The position numbers were made by a program, and so were the translations under genes. This document shows positions 11,095 through 22,317 of a DNA stretch of 62,000 nucleotides, one piece after another; positions within the stretch are counted from its first letter, which is position 1, and every line of letters begins with the position of its first letter. This DNA comes from Adiantum capillus-veneris (lineage: Eukaryota > Streptophyta > Polypodiopsida > Polypodiales > Pteridaceae). The notes below the pieces were generated by a model. That model saw only the letters and a list, made by a program, of their open reading frames with translations. It had not been told where the DNA came from and did no database searches. The stretch spans positions 20,206,077-20,268,076 of the forward strand of contig CM043946.1 in assembly GCA_014529385.2 (NCBI GenBank), given 5' to 3'.

Positions 11095-11845
11095 GATTGC
11101 AAACCTATTGCCAGTCCCATGGAAACAAGTTTAAAATTGAGTCTTCATGATGTTGGTGATCCTGTAGATGTCACTCTTTACCAAATTGTTGTTGGCTGCC
11201 TCATTTATGTATGCAACACAAGGCGAGATATTCAGTTTGCAGTCTCACATGTTGGTAGATCTATGCATAGCCCAGGGTCTAAGCATTGGCAGGCTGTCAA
11301 GAGGATTTTCCGCTACCTTAGTGGCACATTGCATTTTGGCTTGTTTTATCCCAAGGGGGGATCATTGCCGCTAGAAAAACATGCTTTTTCGGAATTGGGC
11401 TGGTTGTTTTGATACGCGAGTGTCCACAAGTGGTTTTTGTTTTATGCTTGGAAGTTCATGTATATCATGGTTGAGCAAGAAGCAACCTACTTTGGCCACT
11501 TCTAGTTGTGAGGCTGAGTAAAGGGTAGTCTTCACAGCTACGGTTGAGTGTGTATGGCTCAGACGCCTTATGGCTGATTTGGGTGTTGGATGGGACACTG
11601 CCAACACTATCTACACTGACAGTCAAAGCGCATTGGCAATTGCAAGGAACCTAGTTTTTCATGCTCACACAAAGCACATTGAGGTGCATTACCACTATGT
11701 CAGGGAGAGGCTCTTAGCAGGAGAGATCAACTTGGCCTATGTGCCAACACAGGACAACCTTGCAAATATTTTCACAAAGGCATTGTCTCATGAGAAGCTC
11801 GAAGCTTTCCGCAAAGCTTTGGGCTTACTCCCCTTTGTGGACTGA
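11095..11845 (+). pseudogene. copia RNase H and C-terminal tail
   Basis: After the TAG the sequence goes on with the usual linker (CKPIASPMET), a region ending in RYLSGTLHFGLF, then, after a frame change near 11395, the RNase H core. TDSQSALAIA near 11615 holds a catalytic Asp. The copia signature TKHIEVHYHYVRE near 11671 and the tail NLANIFTKAL near 11758 are intact. A TAA near 11519 replaces Tyr in the SCEAEY box. The enzyme would remove RNA from the RNA-DNA hybrid. Confidence 0.9.
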
Positions 11846-11908
11846 TCATGTCCTCAGGGCATGGCACTTCCCTTTATACATGTGCCAACTCTCGTTCACC
11901 GCATCACT

Positions 11909-11920
11909 CCAAGGGGGATT
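11909..11920 (+). promoter_or_regulatory. Polypurine tract of the copia element
   Basis: CCAAGGGGGATT directly precedes the 3' LTR. Polypurine tracts prime plus-strand DNA synthesis. The same tract is recognisable before the LTR fragment at 27113. Confidence 0.8.
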
Positions 11921-12146
11921 TGTTACCATAAACATGTGGTAGTGATGTGTGTGAACACACTAGGACCGCCGGGACATTTTTCCTTCTTTAGGAGGTTTTT
12001 TCCCCCGTGCATTGTATATACGCCCATCACTCTAGGGCTATCTATCTTTCCATTGCACACTAAATAATACACTCTCAGTTGTGCGCCTTGAGCTTCCTTC
12101 GTCTTCTCCAAGCTGTGTGTGTTTCTCTGCAACCCTATTTCCAACA
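11921..12146 (+). repeat. 3' LTR of the copia element
   Basis: Begins TGTTACCAT and ends CCAACA. It aligns over its whole length with the 5' LTR, with small indels and about 15 differences by eye. Confidence 0.9.
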
Positions 12147-12162
12147 CGGAGACCCGCTAACA

Positions 12163-12400
12163 GTGGTGAAAATTCTTGATTTCCCAACAACCCCCTGTCA
12201 AAGCGTTTTCGCTAAATTTTATGTATGGTTTAAGAGGTTAAATCCGTAGTGGTGGAAATTCTCGATTTTCCAACAACCCCCTATCAAAGCCTTTTCCCTA
12301 AATTTTATGCATGGTTTAAGAGGTTGAATCCATAGTGGAAATGTTTTATTAAGAGGTTGTTGGGAAATGCTTGATTTCCCAACAACCCCCTATTAAAGTG
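12163..12400. repeat. Degenerate tandem repeat, period about 86 bp
   Basis: GTGGTGAAAATTC at 12163 and GTGGTGGAAATTC at 12249 start two long similar units, both containing CCCAACAACCCCCT-like and TTTAAGAGGTT blocks. A third, shortened unit follows near 12331 and holds a short hairpin (TTGGGAAATGCTTGATTTCCCAA). No coding potential. Confidence 0.7.
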
Positions 12401-13168
12401 TTATATCGGCTTTTGCTTCAGTGGCTTTAACAAGTCATGGGTAAGTTACAAGTAGTTGTGGCTTTATTCAAGCTTTGAACTTTGAGATATGCCCCCTTAA
12501 GAGATGTCTTTTTAGATTCTTTTGTAAAGGCTTTAGCAAACTCTAAAAGATTACACTATAGGGATGGATCTAGAAACATTTAATGTAGTTTAAATGATGT
12601 GCAATGAAGGGGGTCTTAGCCCATCATGGAGCCAATGTCTACCCTTTTACAGTTTAGGAATGATGCAGAGACAATGACTAGCTCTTTTAAAAAAATGTAT
12701 TGATGATAGAAAAATGCCAAAAAACGCCATTGTCGAAATTTGGAAGATAACCCTTCTAAAGTCAAAATAGAAAATGTTGAATATGTAAATTTTTTGAAGT
12801 TGTAAACAAGGAGAATTAAGAACCAATCAAATCGAGAACTCCAAGAATCATAGTTTTCCAAGCCTTTAAGTGAGAATTGCCTCTAGCTTAAAAGCAAAGG
12901 CTCAAAAGAGGGTGTTGGAAAAAGTTTTCAATGTGACCATGAGGTAAACTTTTGCCAAAAATCTCTAATGATGGAATTTGTTCATGGAGAGCTGTACATA
13001 GAGAATTTGAGAGAGAACAAGGGTATGCAAGGGTGCTTGTATTTAGCCTGACTTTGTAAATTTTTGTGAATATTAGCATCTTCTCTATCCTCTCTATAGG
13101 CAATCATTCCCACAGCCTATCCTTGTCGAGGAATTTTGGGTTGGCATCCATTGGCTATGGCTAATAAA
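12401..13168. other. No recognised gene
   Basis: AT-rich sequence with only short open frames. From its position before a minus-strand primer site it may be the decayed interior of a minus-strand copia element, but I see no domain in it. Confidence 0.35.
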
Positions 13169-13330
13169 TCTCCGATACCATGTTATGATTGGGGATAGAT
13201 CACAAGTAGGAATCAAGAGATATGGACAAGAGAACAGGAGATGCTACACAACATCTAGAAAGAGATACATTGAATTGAAACAATAAGTTCATATATAAGA
13301 GTTTTCATGTGATTTTAAGCCACTCAATTT
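13169..13330 (-). repeat. Minus-strand LTR fragment with tRNA-Met-like primer site
   Basis: Read on the minus strand, an LTR ending ...ATAACA is followed at once by TGGTATCGGAGA (13169-13180), 10 of 12 matches to the tRNA-Met primer site. A TATA-like CTTATATATGAAC lies upstream on the minus strand near 13300. The outer LTR end is not defined. Confidence 0.5.
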
Positions 13331-13509
13331 GATGCATCGTTTGAAAGGCTGGATCCATAGTGGGTATGCTTGATTTTCCCAATATGAAACTTATCCAAAA
13401 TTTCGGGAAAAAAATTCCACAAGTTCTTTTTTTTGCAATCTACAAAAGGGTCTTTTGATAAACAAATTATCGATTTACTATAGAAACTTTGTCGAATTTT
13501 GTATAGCAT

Positions 13510-14140
13510 CATGCTTCTCGTGAAGATGTAGTCACGCTTCTTTCCATGAGAATATGCTATTCAACACCAAGAAATTGGGTGGTAAATTCTCTCATCCTAA
13601 AAGAAGCAAATCAAGTCAATCATGCTTAAGGGAGTGAAGCTTGAGGATACATCATAGAATGATTGGGAAGAGCTTGATGAGTTAGCCAAGTCCTCTGTAA
13701 GATTGTCCTTGGCAAAAACTATCAACCTTAATGTAGAAATGATTTATGGGATAAAGTATGCAAAAAGTAGCAAAGTGCTACTTTTCAAGTTTATTGGCCA
13801 AAGAAGCTTGTAGCCTACCGAATGAAGACATGTATGTCCACTCATTTGAATGAGTTAAGATTATCTATGATTAGTTGAATGCACGAAAGGTACCCATTAA
13901 TGATATGTTGAAAGCCATGCTTTTGCTCACTACATTGCGAAAAGCTTGAGACACACTCCAACTTTAGCGGACAACTTAAAAGACTTGCAAAGTTGCAAGT
14001 GCTTTATAGAAGAGAAAAATCCTGCCAAACAAAGCGGTACAATGCTCTTACTGCAAGAGGTAGATCCCATTCAAGAGGGAATTTCCCTAAAAGAGGTAAG
14101 TTGAGAAGCAAGTCTCACTCTCAAAAATAAATAGTTTATC
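13510..14140 (+). pseudogene. copia gag fragment (plus strand)
   Basis: Broken reading frames give a UBN2-type gag signature: WEELDELAKSSVRLSLA near 13660 matches the conserved W-x2-LD-x3-A-x2-I-R-L-x-L-A pattern of this gag class. Stops and frame changes are frequent. It belongs to a copia lineage different from the element at 5979-12146. Confidence 0.55.
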
Positions 14141-14319
14141 CTCTTAGTGTCGCAAAAAATTCCACATCAAGAAAAGAATGTTTCAAGTGGAACATGCACC
14201 AAAATCTAAAATTTTGGAGGGAAAATTGTGAAGAGAAAAAGTCGAGCACCGAAGAAGCTATTGTAATTTTTTACGTTGTCGATGGTGTTGTCCTACTTGC
14301 TTCCAAATATGATGCTTCA

Positions 14320-14780
14320 TCTCTAGTCACTAGCATGGTTTTTGCCTTTCAAAATTGGATCCATGATTTAGGAGCATCTTTTCAAGTGACTCCTCACAGA
14401 GAGTAGTTTTCATCGCATGATTCTCCAAAGCAATGTATAGTTTGCCTTGGAAAAGATTATGCTTGTGATAGAGTTGGTGTTGGTAGAATGAAATTAAAGT
14501 TTGTTAATGGAACTTCCTTTATGCTAAAAAATGTGAGACACATTCTCAAGACATGATAGCATGCAAAATGCACCTAATGTTGGCAATTGCAAGCCTGAGA
14601 TTCAATCTATTGTAGTTGGTGATAGAATGGAACCACATGATGATGATGCTCAGTCATTCTTGAGGAGGTCTAGGAAAGTGTCATGTCCTGCAGAGAGATA
14701 TGTTCTGCATCATGTTGACAGATCATAGAGGGGCCTCCTATTATGATGAGGATATGTTATGGGATGACAAAGGCCCTAAC
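14320..14780 (+). pseudogene. copia protease and pol fragment
   Basis: NWIHDLGASFQVTPHRE near 14356 is a clear copia protease active-site region in which D-S-G has become D-L-G. A weaker piece (RRSRKVSCPAERY near 14665) resembles the linker between integrase and reverse transcriptase. The segment is short and full of stops, and probably continues the gag fragment before it. Confidence 0.6.
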
Positions 14781-14799
14781 AAAAATCTGAGATGGCTAC

Positions 14800-15070
14800 A
14801 CAATCAAAGATGAATTATTTGCATGCATACTTTGAGGAAGAGTCTAGAGAAAGCAGCTACGTCATGTGGACCATTTTCCCTTTTTCTGCACCTTGTGCTT
14901 CCCCTTAGGACAATCATTTTTTGCATGATTCCATGAAAGATAGTTGAAGCATAGGTTTTCTTTATTGGCTCCCTCAAAATCTTGTTGAAAAAGAGGTTTG
15001 CAAGGTCTCTTGCATCTATTAGACTGCTCATGTATGTTTGTAGATTGAGACTTTCCCTTGTTATTCACAT
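14800..15070 (-). pseudogene. copia gag zinc-knuckle fragment (minus strand)
   Basis: On the minus strand a 68-codon open stretch contains CFNYLSWNHAKNDCP, a CCHC knuckle with the second Cys replaced by Tyr, in a Lys-rich context typical of the gag C-terminus. It faces the opposite way from the fragment just before it, so at least two insertions meet here. Confidence 0.55.
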
Positions 15071-15279
15071 GAGCTGAGAAATGTGTAGATTGAGACCTTC
15101 TCTTCTAATTCACTTCTGTTTGTATTGTAAATTTCTCTTATTAGTGATACTAGGTGAGGCACGTGTGTTGTCATTGTTGTATGCTTAGTGCAATGCCATT
15201 TATGTAGCGATGGTATGTATGCCTATCATTGTTGGGAACATGTGTTTTTGGTGAGCATTTTTTGGCGAGCACTATTTGG

Positions 15280-15460
15280 AAATCGGACAAGCAGATTCCA
15301 AAAAATATTCTCTCTCTCCCTCTCTTATGCTAGCCGGTACCAACATTGCTTATGCAAACTATTTTTCTCTTGATCTCTTGCTCCATGTTTGTCCCTCTCC
15401 TCCTCTCTCATTCCCTCTAAACTATCATTTCCCAAGAAAAACACTACCCTCTTCCTCTGT

Positions 15461-15527
<67 letters not shown>

Positions 15528-15670
15528 GTAATGGTGATAAATTAACAGAACTAAGATCCTCTCTTTCTCTCTTATACCATTGCTAGCCCCCCCCCCCCTC
15601 TCAATGATGGTGAGAAATTAACAAAATTGAGATGCTCTCTTTCTCTCTTATGCCATTTCTAGGTTAAATC

Positions 15671-15728
<58 letters not shown>

Positions 15729-15859
15729 GTTCAATACCACCAACATCGCCCATGCAAGCTATTTTCCTCTCCCTCTCTTGCTCTATGTCTCTCCCTTTCT
15801 TCTTCTAGTTTCATGTGGCAGCAGCATTGCCCGTGAAAGCTACCAAACCCTCCCTCCCG

Positions 15860-15921
<62 letters not shown>

Positions 15922-15925
15922 GATA
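15280..15925. repeat. Three long CT tracts inside a repeated segment
   Basis: (CT)n tracts lie at about 15463-15526, 15675-15726 and 15864-15919. The sequence between them is itself repeated: ACCAACATTGCTTATGCAA near 15338 recurs as ACCAACATCGCCCATGCAA near 15738, each followed by CT-rich sequence and a TCTTGCTC(C/T)ATG motif, and CTCTCTTTCTCTCTTAT occurs near 15560 and 15634. A poly-C run lies near 15588. The apparent open frames are the Ser-Leu translation of the tracts, not genes. Confidence 0.8.
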
Positions 15926-16105
15926 GCAATTCACTTTTTTTTAATCATAATTTGTTTACCGAAACTCCAATTTGGGTGATATATAGCCTCGACAATGCCA
16001 TCGACGCATTGATGTAAAAATAAGAAATTTTAGCAATGCAAGGCATTCATTTTTTACACGAACACATTTGGGGAAGTTGACTCTCATCTCTTATTTTTTC
16101 ATACA

Positions 16106-16393
16106 ATGTCTTCCAACACTCGCAAAGGTTCTTCTTCTTCAACAAGGTCCACAACCATTGTAGAAAATGATCCAAAATTTTCTAATTATGGAGATAGCAA
16201 CACAACTACTCCACCAATGACATCAAAAGCCATGATTATGGCATACTTGGTATCATTTGCAAAAGACCGTAAACAAGCAAGGTGAAGACTTACGGGCACT
16301 TGCAATGGAGAATGACATGCTAAGGGTTCTTGTTGTTGAGAATGAGAATCTCAAGAGGACACTGTCAAAGTTAACGATGCGGAAGCGTAAAGC

Positions 16394-16437
<44 letters not shown>

Positions 16438-16440
16438 CTA
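16106..16440 (+). pseudogene. Possible retroelement gag N-terminal fragment
   Basis: An ATG near 16106 opens a Ser/Thr-rich stretch (MSSNTRKGSSSSTRSTT) that stops after about 50 codons. In another frame a leucine-zipper-like stretch runs from about 16257 (LRALAMENDMLRVLVVENEN) into a GA tract. A Ser/Thr-rich start followed by a coiled coil occurs in plant gypsy gag proteins, but no diagnostic motif is present. Confidence 0.25.
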
Positions 16441-17096
16441 AACCAACCAACCTTGGCAATGAATTGATGATAATACAATGGGGACAAAGTGGTGCTTATT
16501 ACTCACCTTAGCAAATTGCCCTACCTAGACTTTGACAAGTAAGTAAAATAAATATCTAAAGCTAATAAATATTGGGATCACATTGGGCTATTCAATTGAG
16601 ATGCTATAACTTTACCACCCTCTCTCTAGCTCATAGTAGATATGCGTAGGAAGACCAAGTCGATGTAGAAGCTACCATGGACACCCCAACAACTGTACAC
16701 TCCACTAGATACACCTTGGTTATGCTTCCACCCAACTTTGTACCTAATAAGAATGCCATCTTGAGCACCTTTTGCCTCATAAAAAATTGAGCTCTAGACC
16801 ACACTATGCCCAAGAATCCCCATTCGTGAATTGTGAATACATCATGTCCAAACTTTTCTAGCTTTGAAACACATCTTGTCCATAATCTGGCCAATAATGG
16901 ATTGGTGCACTCATTCATAGTGTTTTAGATACATCTAATTGGTTCCTTGCCAGATGATAGGCCTTGAAGCTATGATGGGTGTCGGCGATGGGGAGCCATG
17001 GTCCTTTGGGAACGTGCACAAGAAAGAGGGAATCTAGAAAGAGAGAGAGAGAGAGAGAGAGAGAAGCTCAACTCCACAAAAAGCACGCTATGTTTT
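16441..17096. other. No recognised gene; GA tract at 17039-17063
   Basis: Only shadow frames are seen. A minus-strand open stretch of 95 codons (16631-16918) matches nothing I know. A short GA tract lies near the right end, next to the 5' LTR of the following element. Confidence 0.4.
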
Positions 17097-17433
17097 TGTT
17101 AACCCTCACGGCTCACGGACACCCTATCACCTACGAGACGGACGTTGTAACCTACGGCGGACATTGTATTATTTATTTGGTAGAGTCAGGTACCGGGCTT
17201 GTCGGTCAAATAGGAAAAGGGTAAGAGTGATCGCCGATGAGAGGCGCACTCTAACTGGAACATTCAAGGGATTAGTTGGCTAAGCATGGGCGCCCAAGTG
17301 TGAATGGGGCGAGCTCATATAAAAGTCAACTAAACCTAAAATTCAATGATTCTCTCATTTGTGCAGTAGAAGAGTGCTCTTGCTCCATCTCCATCTTCTT
17401 CTTCTTCATCTCCTTGTGTGTGTGTGTGTATGC

Positions 17434-17468
<35 letters not shown>

Positions 17469-17707
17469 TGATCAAGCATTGCGACAACGGCACGGCGGCG
17501 GCGAAGCGGTTGAGCACGACGAAGCGGTGGCTCCTTCTTCTTCTCGGCGAGGAATCCTCCACGAAGCAAGCGTAGAGCGGTGAGTGACACACCATCGCCT
17601 TCTTTGAGCTTACTAGTTTAGGCTTGTTGTGTGCTTGGAGCCATTTGTGGCTCGCACACGGTGTATCGGCAAGTTCCTTGCATTGACACGTGCGACATAC
17701 ACGCACA
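17097..17707 (+). repeat. 5' LTR of the gag-pro element
   Basis: Aligns with 25482-26116 over its length. It contains a TATA-like CATATAAAAG near 17316 and a GA tract at 17436-17467 that is about half as long as in the 3' copy. The open frames over it are shadows of the GA tract. Confidence 0.92.
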
Positions 17708-17711
17708 TTTT

Positions 17712-17729
17712 TGGCGCCGCTGCTGGGGA
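17712..17729 (+). promoter_or_regulatory. Primer-binding site, tRNA-Asp type
   Basis: TGGCGCCGCTGCTGGGGA lies four bases after the LTR. It differs at two positions from the complement of the plant tRNA-Asp 3' end (TGGCGCCGTTGCCGGGG), the primer used by Athila-like gypsy elements. Confidence 0.8.
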
Positions 17730-18524
17730 ATGCCGTGCATTAAGCTCGAGTAGCACTCTGTGCTTCTCCGTGGTGCAATTTCAATTATAGGAAAGGTAGG
17801 GAAGGAGTGTGTGTGTGTTGAGAAGAGGGATTTGGTGTTATGCTGTGTGTTTTTTTGTTAATGGATTTTTCAAAGGTACTGTGTTTATTCTCTGTGTATT
17901 AAGGTTGTTAGTTTTCTTTGTTAATGGAGTTTTCAAAGGTATTGTGTTTATTCTCAGTGTATTAAGGTAGTTAGTTTTCTGTGTACAGTAAGTAGGAAGT
18001 AGATTAGTGAGAGTTAATAGAGTGTGTTAGTGTGTAAGAGTAGGTGTATTAGTTAGAAGTAGGTAGATAGAGTGTGTGTGTGTGTGCTCTCGCGCAAGCC
18101 GCGACGACATTATCCTTTATTATATATAAAAAAAAGTTTTTTAAAAAAATTTAAAAATTTATTTTTTTTAAATTTTAAAGGTAGGACCGCGATCGGGAAT
18201 ATCTCCCAGACCCAAGCCCAAGCTCACGCTCAGGCCAAAGCCTCAGTTGCCTTTTAAAAAAACGAATTTTAGCTTCACATGTAGCTAAAAATCGATTTTT
18301 TGAGGACCAACGGAACGTCAGATGCCCGAAAATTGTGTTGTAAAGCACACAGCGACCCTCTAAGTGATACGCTCATTTCGAGCTATCACACACTTTAATC
18401 AAAAAAATCAAACATTAAAAAAATATTAAAAAAGTAAAAAACACGAGTGAAAACGGACACTTAAAAAAGGTAAGCGGTTAACCTTCGAGGTTATTCGCCG
18501 ACGTTTGTAGGGTGCCAAAGGCAC
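17730..18524 (+). other. Untranslated leader of the gag-pro element
   Basis: No reading frame. The leader holds a short direct repeat (TTTTCAAAGGTA(C/T)TGTGTTTATTCTC near 17868 and 17931), TAGTAGG-like purine runs, a TGTGTG tract near 18075 and an A/T-only stretch near 18125-18180. Such leaders carry packaging and dimerisation signals, but none can be assigned here. Confidence 0.5.
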
Positions 18525-19859
18525 ATGCATCTGTGCTCTGGTCGTGTGCTAGAGACAGATCAACTAGAGAGAATTTCGACTTACGCAAGTTCTCAATATC
18601 CATCTACTTTAGGTTCCGGACCCTCGGCGGGGACCCAAGGTAGTACAAACCAAGACCTGCACATAGCGACTAGTGACTCTTCCTCTGACTACGATGTCAT
18701 GGAGGGTTTCCCAATGCCTAATCCCGATAGCTCGAGCCAAGATATGTATGCCATGGGTCCTCGGTCCGGGCCGAGCGTGCTTAGCCGCCTGAAGGAAACC
18801 TTTAGTAGAGCCACTCGCTCCGAACATGGAGCTAATGATATAAATGAGGGGGATGGGGAAGTAAATTCTCCATTCATGACAAACGTAGACCCTATACCGT
18901 TAGAGAATGTGCATGTGAATACTTCATTCACTGCACCTCTTGACTCTTTAGAGTTATTTCCCTCCGAGGTCATATTACCCGATGGTAAAAGCCTTGCCGA
19001 AGTGCAAGAGGTTGAGCGATATATCCTTGCAGCAAGGGAAAAGGAAGTCGAGAGCTTACGCAAGGTGGAGCAACGAAGAGAGTTAAAAGCGAAAGCTCCT
19101 ATGTCAATATCCTTGCTAAGAGAGCAATCAAGTGCTCCTGATTTAGCAACCGCTAAGGGCCAACCCCTAGAAAGCAACATTGCATCTAGCTCAAAGGACA
19201 CCCCTAGCACCTCAATCCTAGATGGAGTGTTCTTAAATGAGAACTGGGAGTACGAACTACAAACGGAAACTCTGACCGACCTATACACAGGTCACACCTA
19301 TCACATGGGTTGGTTAGATGTCCTACAATCCACAATGGGTGCTACTAGTGTAGAGGATCAACAACAAAGAGTTTGTGAGGTCATCCATAGGGTCATTGAG
19401 TTAGAGAGACAGAACAAGGGGATCAACATGCCTTCAACGGGTCTCATGAGATTCTTGGATACAGGGAAGGCTAAACAACCGACCTTATCACAAATGGAAA
19501 CTCCCTCGGTAAGTCCGATGGATCCCCCATATGTTGTTTCTCTAGGGGTCTCAGTGCAATCTGAGCCCACAAGTGATAGCTTCACCTTTCCAAGTCTAGC
19601 TCATCTTTCCCTTGATGACACCACGGCTACCATGCCTACCCCAATGATGGGCATGCCGAGAAACACGCCATGGACCTCATTTGTTAGTAAAGCACCACTA
19701 CATGGTAGCTCAATGCCTGCAACAGTACCTACAAGTGTGTACCAATCCACCTATGGGTCATCACACTCATGTAGTCCCTACCCCTCCCATTGTTTCAACT
19801 ACCTATGCTCCACAACCACAATACACAAGTTCTTATTTCCATGGGACTATACCAGCTAG
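18525..19859 (+). pseudogene. N-terminal region of the gag-pro polyprotein
   Basis: An unbroken 444-codon frame, the longest in the element. The first 100 residues are Ser/Pro/Gly-rich and disordered; a charged helix lies near residues 160-195 (VERYILAAREKEVESLRKVE) and another near 285-300 (VCEVIHRVIELERQNKG). There is no known domain. Alignment with the next frame shows that the true frame changes by one step near 19760-19800, so the last 20-odd residues here are out of frame. The start is the first ATG after the A/T-rich leader. It is part of a large Gag, not a host gene. Confidence 0.6.
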
Positions 19860-20640
19860 CATTAGCATGTCACATTCGACGTCTGCTATGTCTAGGACCA
19901 CCCATATGAACTATGGACCACCACATGGCACAACATCGTACCCAACGTGGAACCCAAGGGCTTCCTATGCGCCAAGCCCAATGCTAATACCTACTTCACA
20001 TGTAGTCTTTGGAGCGCCTTCACCCACGGTGCCTGCTCATTTAGGCGACTTGGCAACATTTGCTCAAGCTATTGGTCGATCTATTGCTGAGAATATGCGT
20101 TGAGAGCCTAGAAGTAAGGCAGTACAAATAGCCAAGCTCACACAAAAATTTAGTGGAGACGGGGATGTGAGAAAGCATATCGAAGTGTTTGAACAAATAT
20201 GCGATTCTCTAGGAGAACACAATGACCTTCATAAGAGCAATGCTTTAAGCCTAACCTTAAGTGGAAAGGCTGGGGATTGGTATAGAACCCTAAGGGTGGA
20301 AGAAAAAACGATTTACCCTACTCTTAGGAGACTGTTCTTAAAAGAATACATATGAGAGGGAGTGCTTTGGGGTGTAGCCTCTCAGCTCCAGAAAGCCCAA
20401 CGAGAGGAAGGAGAGTCGGTGAGAGACTTTATAAGTCGCTTGAAGCATTTGAATTCTCGTTGTAATCCAAATGAGCACTTCAACAATAACCAATTGCTTG
20501 ATAGATTCATTAGGGGGTTACGACATGAGGATATCTACAATGGCCTAGTCATTAGAGGTATCACCACTTGGGAAGCAGTCACCACTAATGCGATCCAATT
20601 GGAGGATAATTTCATGATTCAAAGAGAAAGAGTGTGTGTT
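19790..20640 (+). pseudogene. Gag capsid-like domain
   Basis: From about 19790 the polyprotein continues in another frame with a Pro/Thr/Tyr-rich linker, then a Retrotrans_gag-type capsid region. KFSGDGDVRKHIEVFEQIC near 20148, LTLSGKAGDWYRTL near 20254 and SVRDFISRLKHLNSRCNP near 20419 follow the usual order of helices. In-frame TGA codons at 20101-20103 and 20353-20355 interrupt it. The fold builds the particle shell and is shared by Ty3-gypsy elements. Homology is clear from wording and order alone. Confidence 0.75.
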
Positions 20641-20799
20641 GAGACTAAATCTATTAGCTCGCAAGCATCAGGGCATCAGCCAATGACCCTAAAGCCTATT
20701 GCTAAGGAGCCAAAGATATCTGAGATGACTTTAGCAGATCTCACCAAGACTATTCAAGAGAGTCTTAGAGACAATCGTGCTCCACAAAACAATCATATG

Positions 20800-21540
20800 T
20801 ATCCAAGAAGGGAGCAGCAATGGTGCTCAATATGCTATGGACCGCATAGTACCAGTGAATGCCCTACTTTTAGAGTAAAATTCAATGGGAATTGCAATGT
20901 GTGTGGGAGGTATGGTCATCAAGCTAAGGATTGCATAGTATTTAAGCGCGCGATGGCCAATAGACCAACCTTAGCATGGACAAACACACCTCGAGTGCTT
21001 GCATTGATGCTGGCCCCACCTCTTGAACAAACATCACAACACATGGTCCCTAGGGCCCAAAATGTTGTTCAAACAACACTCTTACCACCTCCAGTGCTAG
21101 GACCGCAACCACCACATCCGAGAATCACTTCTGTGAATCAAGTGGGTTGTGAGTCATCTATTTCTTGTTTGGAAGGCTATGAGGAAGATATAGATCCTAA
21201 TATCGCCTATGGGATGGATGTGCTTGAAGAAAGTCCACAATACTACATGGAGGACTATTGGGGACAAGTCAAGCCTGTATATCAAGTAGCTGCTCTTGCG
21301 GCAAGAGGCCAAAATATCAATTACACTGCTAAGAGACCACCTCTTCAATGCTATGAGTGTGGAGGTCCACATCGTGTAGCCGAGTGTCCTATTAGGCTAC
21401 AAAAGAACGCCACACTAATGCAAACCAATCAAGCAAGCACGTCTACAATGCCGATACTCATGTGTAATCGATGTGGCATAGATCATTTGATTGCCTAATG
21501 TCCAAATAATCCAAATGCACCGAAGATCACGCCATTAAAC
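20800..21540 (+). pseudogene. Four zinc knuckles of the gag-pro element
   Basis: Four CCHC-like boxes occur in one frame: CSICYGPHSTSECP near 20824, CNVCGRYGHQAKDC near 20899, CYECGGPHRVAECP near 21349 and CNRCGIDHLIAxCP near 21462. The x in the last is an in-frame TAA at 21496-21498. Two to four knuckles are known in Tat-like gags; four separated in two pairs is at the high end. The 3' pair matches the pair in copy 1 at 88-621. Confidence 0.75.
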
Positions 21541-22317
21541 TTGATTGAAGTTATCGAGGAGCCATCACAAAGAACACATGTGGTACCAGTAAACGTGCTC
21601 ACACGATCGATGCTCCAAAAACAAAATTATATTCTTGAGGAAAGAGACACGTCATCAATTGCCCAATCTCAGAAAAAGAAGAAAACACGAAGAAGGAGAT
21701 CGCAAAAAGCAGGGACGTCAGACCCCAGTTCAAAGACCAACATAGGGACTGGTGACGACCCCGTATATATGAACGACGCTGAAGAAGATTCTGATTCAGG
21801 TGAAACCATGGAGACCAAAACAACCACTAACATAGAAACCAACAAGGAAGGTCTTCATGAGCCACAATGGCCAGGATCCAAGAAGAAGATAGGAACTTAT
21901 CCAAACCCTACAGAGGAGATTGAGCGAGTCAAGCAATTAAGGAGTCTGATAGAAGATACCCAAAGGGATCTAGAACCAGCACCTAGGAAGATCCAGATTA
22001 TAGACACCGTGTTCCCTATGCAACAACAACCTCACCAAGTCCATAGACCCTTGGACATACCTAGTGTCATCCAAGAAGAAAGTGACTTAAAGTCATGGGA
22101 AAGTGGACGTACTCACTTCTTGATGGAAAGAATGTTTAGAGAGGGACTACCTAATCCTATCAAAGAAATGGAGATCCCATCTTCCCCACGTCAAGGGACT
22201 CAAGGCCAAAAGGTGCCGTTAAACATTGCCAAATTGATGGATTTCATGTCTTCAGAAGTTAGAACCACCATCATGTCCAAACTATATAAAGACCCCGAGC
22301 TAGTCTCAGCTCTTTGA
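21541..22317 (+). pseudogene. Linker between zinc knuckles and protease
   Basis: A polar stretch of 258 codons, with a basic Lys/Arg patch near residues 42-56, an acidic segment, then a helical part. TYPNPTEEIERVKQLRSLIED near 21898 and the MDFMSSEVRTTIMSKL segment near 22237 align with copy 1 near 835 and 1390. It ends at a TGA and continues in frame. No catalytic domain. Confidence 0.6.

Larger units (their letters stand above)
5979..12146 (+). mobile_element. Ty1-copia LTR retrotransposon, complete in outline but dead
   Basis: The element is bounded by two near-identical 226-227 bp LTRs that start TGTTACCAT and end CCAACA. It has a tRNA-Met primer site just after the 5' LTR and a polypurine tract just before the 3' LTR. 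Between them the order gag, protease, integrase, reverse transcriptase, RNase H is that of Ty1-copia. Leader plus gag occur twice in tandem. All genes have stops or frameshifts, and key catalytic residues of protease and reverse transcriptase are changed. The LTRs differ at roughly 15 places by eye, so the insertion is old. The flanking pentamers (TGGCG left, CGGAG right) do not match, so no clear target-site duplication remains. Confidence 0.92.

Noticed and set aside
12163-12400. CRISPR-like array
   Set aside because: Units are long, diverged and without short constant repeats and unique spacers; the organism is a plant.
15389-16017. Ser-Leu-rich open frames as proteins
   Set aside because: They are translations of CT microsatellites; the frames stop just outside.
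16631-16918. Minus-strand 95-codon frame as a gene
   Set aside because: No motif, no conserved neighbour, and the surrounding DNA looks like decayed transposon sequence.
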